Shown here: positions 12,544-24,146 of the stretch, piece by piece
How the letters are laid out: every line of letters starts with the position of its first letter
Position numbering within the stretch: position 1 is the first letter of the stretch
Origin: Blasia pusilla
Taxonomy: Eukaryota; Marchantiophyta; Marchantiopsida; Blasiales
NCBI GenBank assembly: GCA_050084515.1
Contig: CM114274.1
Location: 38,502,001-38,566,000 of the forward strand
Length of the DNA stretch: 64,000 nucleotides
Reading direction: 5' to 3'
Made by a program: the position numbers and the translations under genes
The notes under the pieces: generated by a model
Seen by the model: only the letters and a program-made list of their open reading frames with translations
What the model was told of the DNA's origin: nothing
Database searches by the model: none

Positions 12544-14987
12544 GTAGCCGCACGTTAGTCGCAACTACCAATCACACTTTGCGACAATGCACACTTGCAA
12601 AGTGCAAGTTCATAGAATCACAACTTACCCACAAGAAAGCTCGCAACTTGTGATTACTTTGCAAGTCTTGGAACTCGCAAAACACCATTTTTGAGTTCCA
12701 ACATGTAATTCTTGAAATTAAACATGAACTCCAACATGTAATTCTTCCTTTATTGGAACACTTGTTTCATTTCCTCACCTTATTAGAAAAAAAAAATCCA
12801 ACCTATTTATAGAAAGAACTTAAGGTTTCTTCTAGGGATGTTGTACAAGGTTCTTTTGAAATATCTAGAGCTATGAAGAGGGAAATTTCACAAGTTTTCT
12901 TGAGCTTGTGGATTGAAATTCAAACTTCCAAATGGTATCTCAAAATGTTAGATGAATTTTGATGAGAAATTAGGTATTATTGTAAAAACTAAAGAAAAAT
13001 TAGATTCCCTCATAAGATAGGCCCCATTCTCTTCCCATAATTCAATTGTAAAAAGAAACAACTCCCAAGACCTTGATCTAGAGAAAACAACACCTCTTCA
13101 TTTCACTCCAAGGGAGATCCCATTAGACATGAGAGAGGGTGCAATGTTCTTGAGGATTCTCATTCAAGTTAAGAGCTATATATATATATATATCATCAGG
13201 TCACATCCACTTTCCTTCCTGAGGGCCTCTACATTCTAATATCGGAATGAATTTGATACTTCCAAAACTCAACATGAAAAAGATACCTCTTGGAAACCCT
13301 TTCTCTTTATTTTATACCCTTAGGAAGCCTCCAAAAGATAACCATAAAAAATGAGTCCAAAACACTAACCAACATTTGCAAATTTCTAAGTGACTTTTGA
13401 CAGTCAATAGATTAATTACCCAACCCAAAATTATCACAAACAAAATACATGAGAAATTTCAATTTCAATGCAATGATGCTACAATCAACTTCATTTGATC
13501 ATTCAAGATGGAGAAATTTCTTTTAATTTCTTATATTATCGACATGCTTGACCTATAATCATCAACTAGATATGATATAACAAGTTAACATGTATCGAAT
13601 TGAGATGAAGCCAAGAAGGATTCTGTAAAGATCAAGAATCATACTATCTTCCATTATGGAAACAAAAACATGTACTCAATATCTTATCTTTATGCACTTG
13701 AATTACAAGTTAGAAAGAAAATATATTTTCAACTTGCAATACAAAGATGTCTTGTGTTTGCAGTTATCTAAAAAAATATGAATGTGACTTTAAGTGTCAA
13801 ATAGTCTCCTAACTTATGTAGAAAATTAACATATTTGACCTTCTTTGATAGGCAATAATTCCTAAACATGGTAAAAATTTTCTAACTTGCAAAGGGTTAT
13901 ACATGTTGTGGTCGCAAACCAAACAAAAACCATTGAGGATAGAATTTAAAGATATTTGAAGACCTCTAGGGGCACCCTCTACACTTTTCCTGATCCACCT
14001 ATTACATACTATAAGATAACTCCGCAAAAGTGAGGCTAAAAGCTTCAAGTATTGTCATAGAGAAGAGATATACAACAATACTTCTCAAGAAAATTCCACC
14101 TAAGGAAAATAGAACCTCCCAAAGAAAGCATCCTATTGAGAATATGTCGTATATGGGTGCCACTAAATGGACACAAGGAAACTCTCCTCCACCTATCTAT
14201 ATTATTAATTAAGAAAGGGGAATGACTCCGTGAATAAAATCCTTTAAGAGAGGGAAATAGGAAGTGTCAAACTACTTCCTATTGCTTCACTTTTGAAGCA
14301 AATAAGACGAGTCATTAAGTTATAGGTGATTATGAATGAACGAACACTTTGAAGTCTAATCTACTCTAAAACGAAAAAGGGAGATCATTCATCATGGAAA
14401 GATTATTCTAAAAAAAAGAAATTTCATAATGGAATGATGGGGTGCAACTTGTCTCTTAGAGCATTAGTAGTCTTTGATTTTTTTTTCTAAAAATGGAAAA
14501 ATATCTACCACCTAAAAACTTAGCATGTGTTACTAGGAGGCCAATCTATTACACAAGTAGTTTTACTAGTATTGATAGAAGAATGGAGTGGACCTATGCA
14601 ATAAACCTCTTGAGCAAGATATGTGTGTGAAATGGAAACTTCACTACACTTAAAAACGTTGAGGAAATTAAACGACTTCTCTTTGAGATCATGTTGAAAG
14701 TGTTCTTTATGGCAACATGACGTAGAACCAATCCTGATGGAGAATCTAGGTCACCATCAACAAATCTTGGCACCCTAATCTCACAACCCGATAGCATGGT
14801 AACCCCATGCTAAAGAGGTGTTAACAACACAATTCATAACCATCACAATACGATGAAAAAAGAATAGAAGGCCCTCATTTTAGTCTCCCTCTCCTATTGT
14901 ATTTTAAAAAATGCTTACAATCCACAATCACAATGTACAAAAATCAATAAGAAATAGCTTTGTGACCATGAACCCCTTATAGCATCC

Positions 14988-15170
14988 GAGGTGCCATATT
15001 TGACAAAAGAGTTTTGCCACTATAGAATGGAAGGTGGCATATTTGATAATAGGAGTTAAGTGACCATGAAGAAATGGAAATACTCTAGAATGGAAGGTGC
15101 CATATTTGATCAAAAAGGTTTGTCACTAAGGAGAAATGGAGGCACTCTATAATGGAAAGTGTAATATTTG
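14988..15170. repeat. 63-bp tandem repeat, about three units
   Basis: The core TAGAATGGAAGGTGCCATAT recurs at 15023, 15086 and 15149 with an exact 63-bp period. A shorter partial unit lies at 14988. Copies differ by a few substitutions, and GTGACCATGAA occurs before two of them (14962 and 15060). Confidence 0.75.
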
Positions 15171-15303
15171 GCTACGGTCCCCATCTTCCATCCTCTTTTC
15201 ACTCCTGCCCGCGAAATTTGGAGGCTACGGGACGCTGCATGACCGCCCGCCCTACTTGATGAGGGGTGAGGTGGCGAGTACGAAAGAGGCAGCGATCTAG
15301 CAC

Positions 15304-15520
15304 CAATGCTCGGCAAGAACCGCCATTCTTTGTTAAAGCAGCCGGTTGAGAACGTGCGATTTCCGGTTCAAATCTGAAAGTTTTGGAAAATTTCCGACGA
15401 GAAAAGTGAGTTTACTTTGCTAAAATTTAAAAAAACCGGCTAGAATAGAGAAATTACCGATTACCTTGAGAGTTCTCTCGGAAAGCTACCGGTTTGCGTA
15501 AAAATCCTTGCCGAGCACTG
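15304..15520. mobile_element. hAT-like MITE, 217 bp, with 8-bp target site duplication
   Basis: The terminal inverted repeats are CAATGCTCGGCAAG at 15304-15317 and the complement of CAGTGCTCGGCAAG at 15507-15520, 14 bp with one mismatch. They are immediately flanked by a perfect 8-bp direct repeat, TCTAGCAC, at 15296-15303 and 15521-15528. An 8-bp duplication and ends beginning CA fit the hAT superfamily. There is no coding capacity, so it must have been moved in trans. The intact duplication and near-identical ends point to a relatively recent insertion. Confidence 0.85.
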
Positions 15521-15529
15521 TCTAGCACC

Positions 15530-17480
15530 GACCAAAACTACCTTATCTGGAGCATGAATTAATATTACTAACTAACTACTTAATTTGTTTCCTTCTTAGT
15601 CGTTTCTTTTTCTTTCTTCCTTTCTTTCTCGTTGCGCTGTCCCGTAGGAACGCCGAGGGATCTTTCGTTCATTCTTTCGTTGGGGATGGCCAGCGTTTAG
15701 GGCATCCATGGTCGAGATCACCCCGTGCATCCATGTCATATATCACGTGGCAGGCATGTATCTTGGACTTCGCGGCATGCCATGCTGCCGTGCATCTCCG
15801 CCGATCACCCATCGGCCGCCGATGCCGCAAAGCGGACGCGGAAAGGAGAGGGGAGGAGGGGGCCGCAGCGGTGTGCTGCAGATACCCTTCGCGTCCGGGT
15901 ATATGTGGACGGAAGTTGCGACGAGCTGGGAATCTCACATCCACTGTTCCATCGCCCGTCGACGACGCGTCTGCGTTACAGGCGGGCTTCGGCAGTCAGT
16001 CAAGGCCTGTTTTATTTAGAAGAACACCACGGAAGACTCGGAGTGCGACTGTGCGAGAGAGAGGAGCAGTTGGCGGGGGGGGCAAGGTGGCGATGAGCAG
16101 CAGCAGCGAGGTGACCCGCTCCATCACGTGTGTGCATCTGCCCGTGGATGTTCTTATATGAGACCTGGATAAGGAGGTCGTTAGGCAGGCAGGCAGGTTC
16201 GCACCAACCCGCAGAGATAATGGATCGCGGTAGACTCTTTACCCCGAGCCTCTCTCTACAACAAAAAAAGGTTCGGGAAGACTCGCGAGACTGTCGACAA
16301 TCCTGGAAAATGTGGAGTGACGCTCTTTCCATTGATGAAAGGTAACCCACTACCAGCCACGTGGCTTATCGTTGCGAGAAAAAAAATCTTCCGACGTGGC
16401 CCCATTTGCGCCTACACACCTCCTCCGAGACAACGAAGCAGCTTTGGCAAACCGATCCTACGGCGCCGCCACGTTACTGGCTAACGGAGGCGCATCCGAG
16501 CTCAATTGGATTTTCCCATTTCGTTATCGTTAAGCTAAGCCACGGAGTTCGTTCCCATAAAACGACAACCGCCGGGGGTCTTCGATCGCTTCTGAGAACC
16601 CGATATCGGGTTCTGTTCCGCTGTACCTCCATTGTGACCAGTGACCAATTACTCTCGGTTAACTTAACTGAGCGAAACTATTGATGGGACGACGGTGACC
16701 GTCGGCGCAGGGAAATTCCTCCACATTCGGGCGGCTTTTTAGTACGGTCACTACGCTTAGTAGGTCTCCACCATATCCCCTTGTTGAACCGCGTACCTCT
16801 TTCTTTAAATAAATAGATTTTTTTTGAAGGGGACGCTCTCTTTTCAAAAGACTTGGGAAGACTCTTCTAGTCCCCTTCTTTTGTATTTGTGATGCATCAC
16901 CCTTCTATGCGGGCATTGTTTCTCCCCTTTTTTTTAAGAGATTTGCAAGGCTAAGCCAATTCCATACTTCATTTTTCTAATTCCAGTTCATGAAATAGCA
17001 AACTAATTAATCAAGCCATGGGATTTAGCCAAAAAGAAATAAATGAAGGGATTTCTGTAGTCTTAGAGAAGATATGAAATAGGAGTCCATAATTCATTCA
17101 CTTGCTTCTGGTTCGTCAAAATGTTCAATAGTGAACATATTCATTACATAGGGGAAAAAGAAAAAAAAAAAGAAGGACATTTCCTGATTTGTAGAGAAGA
17201 TGTGGATTACAAGTATTTTCCATTTAACGAGACGAAGCATAGATCTTAATGATTCATGAAAGAAAATTGTGCCTTCATGAGAATAATTTAGATTTGGTTA
17301 TATTTTTCATCCTCAATTCCTCATCAATGTTGGCAACATTTTCCTTTTGTCATCACATGCATCATCCTCAATATTAGTGAGGTGCCCACGTTATGCACTA
17401 TCTCAATGCGGCCTCAAATATAGTGACCTATTTTAGATGACATTTTGTGGGTGTGCCACAACATCCTTTTCAACATAATC
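15530..17480. other. GC-rich block and AT-rich tail without a recognised gene
   Basis: From 15.6 to 16.8 kb the GC content rises sharply, with several overlapping frames of 60-140 codons on both strands. None resembles a known protein and no two can be joined convincingly by splice sites. It contains a GGCA tetranucleotide run (about 16180-16197) and a 20-bp perfect palindrome at 16595-16614. It could be a promoter-like island or a decayed element. Confidence 0.35.
16595..16614. repeat. 20-bp perfect palindrome
   Basis: AGAACCCGATATCGGGTTCT is its own reverse complement over 20 bp, with an EcoRV-type GATATC centre. It may be a dimeric protein-binding site or simply part of a foldback repeat; nothing nearby decides this. 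Confidence 0.7.
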
Positions 17481-18068
17481 CGTTCTCATGATGTCATTAG
17501 AGAGGCGGTAGCATCGGTGGCTCGTATTGCAGGATACACTGTTGGGCAAGAGCAACTCCATGTCCTACCTTCAACCACATAAGCAACCTCTCTTCGGAGA
17601 GTGGATCTTGTTATGTCTCGAGGTGGATTCTGGACACTAGGTGATGTGGTGGTTGCTGATCCAACACGTTGTGACTTGGTGTGTCGAGTCGCACATACCA
17701 AAGGTTTGGCAGCCGAAGTTGCAACAAGACTTAAGGAGTTAAGTTATGTTGTGAGACATGTGACTGATGGATTTATTCCTTTTGCACTGGAAGTTTTCGG
17801 TCATGTACATGTGTCTTTTGATACTTTCCTGAAAACATGTGCTCACCACTCCCTCGAGAATCATCACCTTGCCCCTTCCCGTAGTCCTTCTCTCTCTGTA
17901 GTTACTACTTATTTTCGGCAATGCATCTCAGTGGCCTTTCAACGTGCAAAAGCCTTGGCATTGATAAGTCGTGCGGAGGTGGTGGGAGGTCACTCGTCTC
18001 GTCGTTCATTCACGTCTGACCAACCACTCGTGTTCTTGTCAGATTTGTTTAGGCTATCAATCGTGTAG
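17465..18068 (+). pseudogene. Decayed retroelement-associated protein fragment
   Basis: One plus-strand frame reads through 17489-18000 with a single internal stop at about 17580: HDVIREAVASVARIAGY, GQEQLHVLPSTT, then RVDLVMSRGGFWTLGDVVV, ADPTRCDLVCRVAHTKGLA, DGFIPFALEVFGHVH and YFRQCISVAFQRAKALAL. From memory this pattern (an RVDLV..G......DV...DPTR block, then an F.P.A.E..G block, then an SIALQRA block) recurs in high-copy plant reverse transcriptase-like frames, usually downstream of the RT domain. No RT domain is visible here. The family reading is established only by my recollection; the function of the domain is unknown to me. Confidence 0.55.
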
Positions 18069-21000
18069 CTCGTTGAGTCGGTGTTTACGTTGGCTAGTTG
18101 CCATTTTCTTTTTTGCATTTTTTGGCTCCTCTTTTGAGATGTCCTCTTTTGAGGTTTATTTTATAATAAAGTGGATATACTTGACATTATTCTCATACAT
18201 ACGAGAACTAAGATTGACTCTAAAAATAATTTTTTTTATATTTTTAGCATTCAAGTGCCTTCATTAAAGCATTTAATGAAGGGGTAGGGGAGGTTCCTTA
18301 ATGAAGGGTAAGGAAAGGGCCACACTGGCTTAATGAATCCTTGTATTTCTTTCCCCACTAAAATGGGTTACCCATGTAAAATACATTTTTATCATACACT
18401 TGTAAAATCAAAGGTGAACAACAGAAAACTCAATCCTCCCTTAAGTATATAGATGTAATACATTTTAATAATAATTTCATAAACAAGAATAAAAAATTAT
18501 GAAAGAGTAAATACATAACTGTGTGATCGTTCCTACAAAATCGCTAGAAGTTCAAACTAAATTCAATATGTACATGTAAATCTCAATTTCAATTAATAGA
18601 ATAAGTTAGAGGAAATGTATACTATTCACATACTCGTCAACTTCATTTTCAAAAAATTAGAAATTCGGAAAAAATGTAGGTTCTTATATTAATGGAAATA
18701 ATTTTGATCTCCTTAAAATTAGAATTAAGGTAAATATTGACTTCCAATTCTCTTAAGATAATTTGAAATTAAAATCCCTTAATAAATACATGGATGGGTC
18801 TTCATCCTTCTTTGACAAAGAGATCAAATTCAATGGAACTAAATAAGCTACTCATATACAATAAAATTTTCCCACTTCTCTACTAATACAAATGCTAGAT
18901 ATTATTGTACAAAGCTAGATTTTATTTCAATACAAAAAATGGAATACTATTTTCCGTAGATATTTATCCTGATATGTTTGAAAATACCCTCAAACTGGAT
19001 TTCCTTTTCCTCTTATAGAGAGGTCTTTTCTCATTTTCCAATTTAAATTCCTATTTTACTCAAGGTGAATAAATGAGGAAGAAATTAATGTTATACTACT
19101 ATAGCACTACCCCTCTTCATTTTGCTGTTTGAACCCATCAAAACATAAAACACTATTGGCTTAAACTGACCCGTGCATATTCGAATGGACCAATTGTATT
19201 TTCAATATTATAAATGAGAGAAATTTTTACTGCAGCGTTCCCAAACTGATAATAAACTAGTGAAACATACTAAAGATAAGGAGACCTTTGATTTTTCTTG
19301 CTATTATAGTGTTCAACTAGTTTATTATTAATTGAATATTCGCCATCTCCCACCGACTAAGGGGCCAAATTGGTGATGGTGCCTTTTGGGGATGTAGAAA
19401 AGGTATCTCAAAGGGAGAAGATTCCAGTTGCTTCTAATGAGCAATGGGATAATAATAATAATTTATTTATTTATTTATATACCGATATGTGGAAGCATAA
19501 AAGATATTAATCAATGCGAGAAGATTCTAGTTGGTGGATATATTGGACTGCTATTATTATTATTATTATATGTCAAATTGCAATATAATCTCGAAAAAGT
19601 ATACACTTATCGTTGGTAGTTTAGGTCCACGTCGACAAGGCTTGCGGATAGAATAGTGAATAATATTCGAGGAATTATTTACTGTCTTTTTTTGTCAATA
19701 AGGTCCAAAGGTCCGGAACTCATTCACTTTATTCTCCGCGTTTTCTTTTTCTTTTCAAAAAAAGAAATAAATCGTCTGGTAATAAATTGGAGTAGGTTTT
19801 ATTCTGACTCCGCACTCTAAACTTGAAAATGTACTCTTTTTTTCAGAGCGTAATTTTTTTTAATAAAATTGGTTTCTAGAATTTCTCATAAACAGTACAT
19901 ACACTTCGTTATTCCATGCATTGTTTTTTCCATAGCAAGACAATGCGAGCAACCATTAAGTGGTAGTTAGCTTTGCATCAAAAGGTGGAGGATTCGTATT
20001 AACCACCCCTCTCTTATGGGGCCCATTCACAAATTATCTAAGTTTCGATTAATGAATTTACAACTTTTGAGGCTACAACTTTTGTAATCCCCTCACGCCA
20101 AATGGATGATGTTGTTTTCCGTTTTTATTCTTGGAGTGTTCCTTGTTTCTCTAAAGACTAAATTTCCTTGTTCTTTTTCCCTTTCTTTATTGGAAAAATT
20201 GATAGGTTTTTTGTAGTTGGTAATTTAATGTCATATTTAAGTTTTTGAGCATCCACTTGAAAATGTTTTGATCGTTGTACAGATTCCCCAAGCGAGAGAC
20301 CGGTTGGGCAAGACCGTTCCATGTCAAGTCTCTCTCTGTGCAACCTTGATCCTATTGGCTGAAATGGACAATTGTCAAGAAAAGAGGTATTCAAAGATCA
20401 AGAAAGGGTTCTACAATAATAATGTAAATTTTGAGTTAAGGGATGATATTACCAAAACGAGACCTCATTAAAATCACATCCATTTGTAAAAATTTCTCCC
20501 ATGTTGGTGATTTCAATTCTAAGATCCATAAAATAGGGTTCCCATTTATCGTCTCTTTGATCGACTCCATTCTTATCTTCCTTGAAATATGGAATACTAT
20601 TGGTTTATCTTCCTAATAAGGTACTCAAAGTGATTTTTCAACCACAAAACAAATTTTTTGAGTGAAGTGCATGAAAGAGTAGAAAGAATACGCAACAAAT
20701 GGCTTGAATGGGTTATTAAGCCAAGGGTATGAATTCCCATAGCTTCTTATCCTCATATGCAATAGGGTCATACACCACTACTTCCTTCTCTCTACAATTT
20801 GACACAACAAATCTCATACAAAAGAGGGGACATATGTACAAAATTACTTATTTCCCAATGCAAATTCAAAATTGGATTTAAAAAAAATCATGTACCATAG
20901 AAAACCCATTCTAGATCAGATTTTTCCAGACTATTTACTTTCTTTTATTTTTCTCTACCTTTCCCACCACGTTCCTCTACTAGTAAGGATTGATGGTGAC

Positions 21001-22090
21001 ACCCACATCATCCCATGCAATTGTTAGAACTTCTTTTCCTTGATGTTTGCACTCATTAACTTTACAACCCAACTTATGCCTAAGAATTCTACTCTATATA
21101 AGACAAACTTAAGGTGATCGAAATTCTTCATATATTTTAGACATCACAATATCACTTATTCGTAATGATTACATTAGCATAACTAATTAGAAAATACTTT
21201 TAATGTTGGAAATGAAAAAAAAAATGCGTGTGGCCGTTTTCGTCTCCCACGGCAGTTGAATCAACCTTTTAAGGAAATGAAATATCACTATTGTTACTAA
21301 AGATCTTACTACCTCCACGTTTGTATTATCCATTCCGTAGAGGTGACTTCATTAGGAATATTATTATGCCATAGAATTAAGGAAATCCACACGTTTCTCT
21401 CATGTACGATTTTTTCGGATTTCCAGATATTGGCGTAGACTATTGGAGGTAATTTAGTTACGTCATGTGACGATACCATTCATTTTAAGGGGAAGAAATA
21501 GAAAACAACTCGATCCCAATTATTTTTCCCAAATAATGCTCAACAAATTTTATCAATCATCTTAGTCCATGCGGAGGAACTAAACTAATTAATCTGTTTA
21601 CTATGGCTTATGTATCCCGTTACTAGAAAAGGTAAATAGAAAACTACTTCCCAATTTATGTTCAAAATATGTTTTTAAAAATCGGGGAAATAAGACTAAT
21701 GCAAGCATGAAAAAAAAGACCCTTATGCAAGGCTACTTTGAATTTATTCTATGTTTCCTGGAAATTAGTTTCAATAATTCATGTTTTTTTACAATAAATG
21801 GATAGGAAATTACATTTTTATGAAGAAAAATGAACACGGTTTTTTAGGATGATGAAGAATAAGCAGAAAATTATTCCAATAATTAGAATAAGGACAAGTG
21901 GTGTTGAATAGGATGCTCCATATCTCTTAATACTTGATCTTATTAATATTAGAAAAATCGTCTTATTCATTATGAAGTCAAAATTCTCTAAGATTTATTA
22001 CATCTAAGTTGGTATATGTTAATGTTCCACGTAATTGGCGTAATGGCATCTCAAGTTTTGCTATTGTAAAATACTTGCACTATACTCATA
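18069..22090. other. AT-rich gene-free stretch
   Basis: The longest frames are under 80 codons, run through simple AT-rich sequence and resemble nothing known. A (TTA/ATT)n run lies at about 19548-19570. I see no RNA gene, LTR pair or terminal inverted repeat that I can support. Confidence 0.5.
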
Positions 22091-22091
22091 A

Positions 22092-22800
22092 TGTCGCAAC
22101 CCTCATAACCAAACAAGCGCCAAGTGGAACATCCGAACTCTAACGGGCTCATGCTAGGATAGTTTGCGCTTTGGAGAGGTCTCAAGAAGAGACAAGTTAG
22201 GAAACACAAGTGCCACATGCGAGTGAGGCAAGCGTTTCAAGTGTTTCATGCATTTATGGCCGTGACTAGGAAAATAAAACCAAACGCAAACCCAGACTTG
22301 ATAGGAGTCGAGACTAGGACAAGGGGCAAGAACCGGATTTGGAACATGATTAGCGTTCGGGGTTTTCTACTATATTTTGAACCATAAATTTCAGTCCCAA
22401 AATGATTTTGGGACAAGAAAGATGGTGTTTGAAAGATTATGCAAAGCAAGTTCCAACGCACCAAAGATCTCAACAAACGCGCAAGCAGAGGTTGAGATAT
22501 TGGCCAAAAATGATTGTATATGGAGTTGGGTTGAGGGCCAAAAAGAGGGGTCCGGGTGTCTCTTTCCCAAAGGTAGGGGGAGGGCGTGAATCCACTAAAG
22601 TACTAGTAAGGGGGAAGGTCTCCAAGGCTGCTTAGGACTCAAACCCTACTTTGGGGCGCCGCGAGGCGACTCAAGCGCATGGAACGGATTGAGAGTTTTG
22701 GAGTTGGGATTCAAAACCCAAACCAAGTCCAATAGAGTGGATTTCAAAGGTCCCTATTGGATTCCAACCCATGACTCAGATTTTTGGGTCTTGGTGTGGG
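22092..22800 (+). repeat. Dispersed 709-bp repeat, copy 1 (possible solo LTR)
   Basis: This segment begins TGTCGCAACCCTCATAACC and is colinear over about 709 bp with the reverse complement of 47635-48342. Shared landmarks include CCAAACNAACGCCAAG, AAAGATCTC..CAAACGC, GGGTTGAGGGCCA, CCAAAGGTAGGGGG, AAAGTACTAGTAAGGGGGA and ATGGAACGGAT. The TGTCGC start is typical of plant gypsy-type LTRs, so a solo LTR is likely, but no primer-binding site or internal domain confirms it. The GC content exceeds that of the flanks. Confidence 0.75.
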
Positions 22801-23179
22801 AGCTCATGCGAGGTCTACTGGAATATATTTAGTTTTTGGATTATAATATACAAACTTTAGACAAGTTTAATTATATCATTAAAACTATCCTATATTTAAT
22901 GCATGAAAATCAAATCATCTACAAAAATAGAATTTGAACCAATTACTCAAGAGGATTATTATTATGTTTGCACAACATATTTGTCTATCAAGAGAAGACA
23001 ACCAAAGGGACTCCATTTATGCTAGAAGATGATGATCCATAGATACCTTTGATAAGATAAAAAATTTCATTCATCCCCAATGGATGCAACATTGGTTGAT
23101 AAACTAGGAGATTTTTTAGTGGCAAAAAAGAAAATCTATTGGACTACATCGAGTATACCAAAGATCCATAGAGTTTTTT

Positions 23180-23490
23180 AATCAAATTAAAAAATGCTAC
23201 CAAACTTGCATCCATTGGTAGTGATGAGGATATTCTCACCTTATTTGAACACTACAAAGATGGATCCTTTAATGGATGGGTATGCACATTACCTACTAAT
23301 ATAACTACATGGTTTGATCTCCAAGTACAAGTTTTATGAGAGTATCTTGACACAAAAAAGCATGAGAGATGCCGCAAACATATCTTAGTTTTGAGGTAAG
23401 GATCTTTGGAGTTTGTCTAACAATATACCATCCATACAACAAGTTTGAATGTCACTATGTTGAACTAAATGACTAATATGGAATTTCATA
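23180..23490 (+). pseudogene. gag-like retrotransposon relic
   Basis: Reading plus-strand from about 23300 through several stops gives TTWFDLQVQVL, EYLDTKKHERCRKHILVLR, GSLEFV and QYTIHTTSLNV. This fits the usual Ty3/gypsy gag pattern: a W.DL..F block, an A..L..L.QG block, then S...Y...F. At least four stops show it is dead. It may belong with the 709-bp repeat immediately upstream as a deleted element. The assignment is tentative. Confidence 0.4.
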
Positions 23491-23758
23491 ACAACATTCA
23501 TTTCCCTACACACACCCTATATAGTTCTTTTATTTACTCTCCACAAACTTAATTTACTATCATCGTTTTTAGCAACTCAAAGTATAAATGATATGATCTA
23601 TATCACTTTTAGGAATGTAAATTGGCAAGCCAAGGTCTTTCCCTCTAATATGTATTATCATGATTTACGATGATAATACATTTTCTTCATTTCTCCATAA
23701 CTTCAAATACTTGATGTGTGATGCTTGGGCAAGAAGAATATTTTTTAGACACATGTAG

Positions 23759-24146
23759 CCAAGGTTGCACGAAAACGCACAAGTCCGTCCATGGTACTGA
23801 TATGCCACTCGAGTACCCGCGACCCGCATCTGAGCCTACCCTTGAGCCCTTGAGCCCGTAGCGTAGACCCGGGCTAGCCAAGCTTGCGGTAGGCCCCAAA
23901 GTACGAGTTGGGCCCCTATGAGCTGGGCTCGGTCAGAGCCCTTGTGTAGCCCAATTGGGGCTAGGTATGCCACGGGCTGGTGCAAGCTACCCGTGGGCCA
24001 CAAAACCGGTGCAAACTCGGTTGTGGTCCATGGGTACCTAGTCCCAAGTGGACATGTCCGCACGGGACTGGGTACCGGCGGCCATGTCCATCCTAGGGAT
24101 GAACATAATTCCGCAGACAACAGATTTTGTCCGTGTTCAACCTTGG
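23759..24146. repeat. GC-rich 388-bp segment with short terminal inverted repeats
   Basis: CCAAGGTTG at 23759-23767 is matched by CAACCTTGG at 24138-24146. The interior is strikingly GC-rich compared with its AT-rich surroundings, and repeats CCCGGGCT/GAGCCC-like words in both orientations. A related segment with an ACAACCTTGG end lies near 38050-38315, so this looks like a small transposon family. Confidence 0.5.

Larger units (their letters stand above)
10600..15290. other. AT-rich gene-free stretch
   Basis: No reading frame above about 80 codons resembles a known protein. The only structure I see is a strong hairpin at 12493-12543, an AT dinucleotide run near 13180, and a 63-bp tandem repeat at 14988-15170, each listed separately. 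The rest looks like old, unrecognisable repeat-derived DNA. Confidence 0.5.

Noticed and set aside
15708-16350. Several overlapping frames of 100-142 codons in the GC-rich block
   Set aside because: Open on both strands at once, as GC-rich DNA often is, with no family resemblance.
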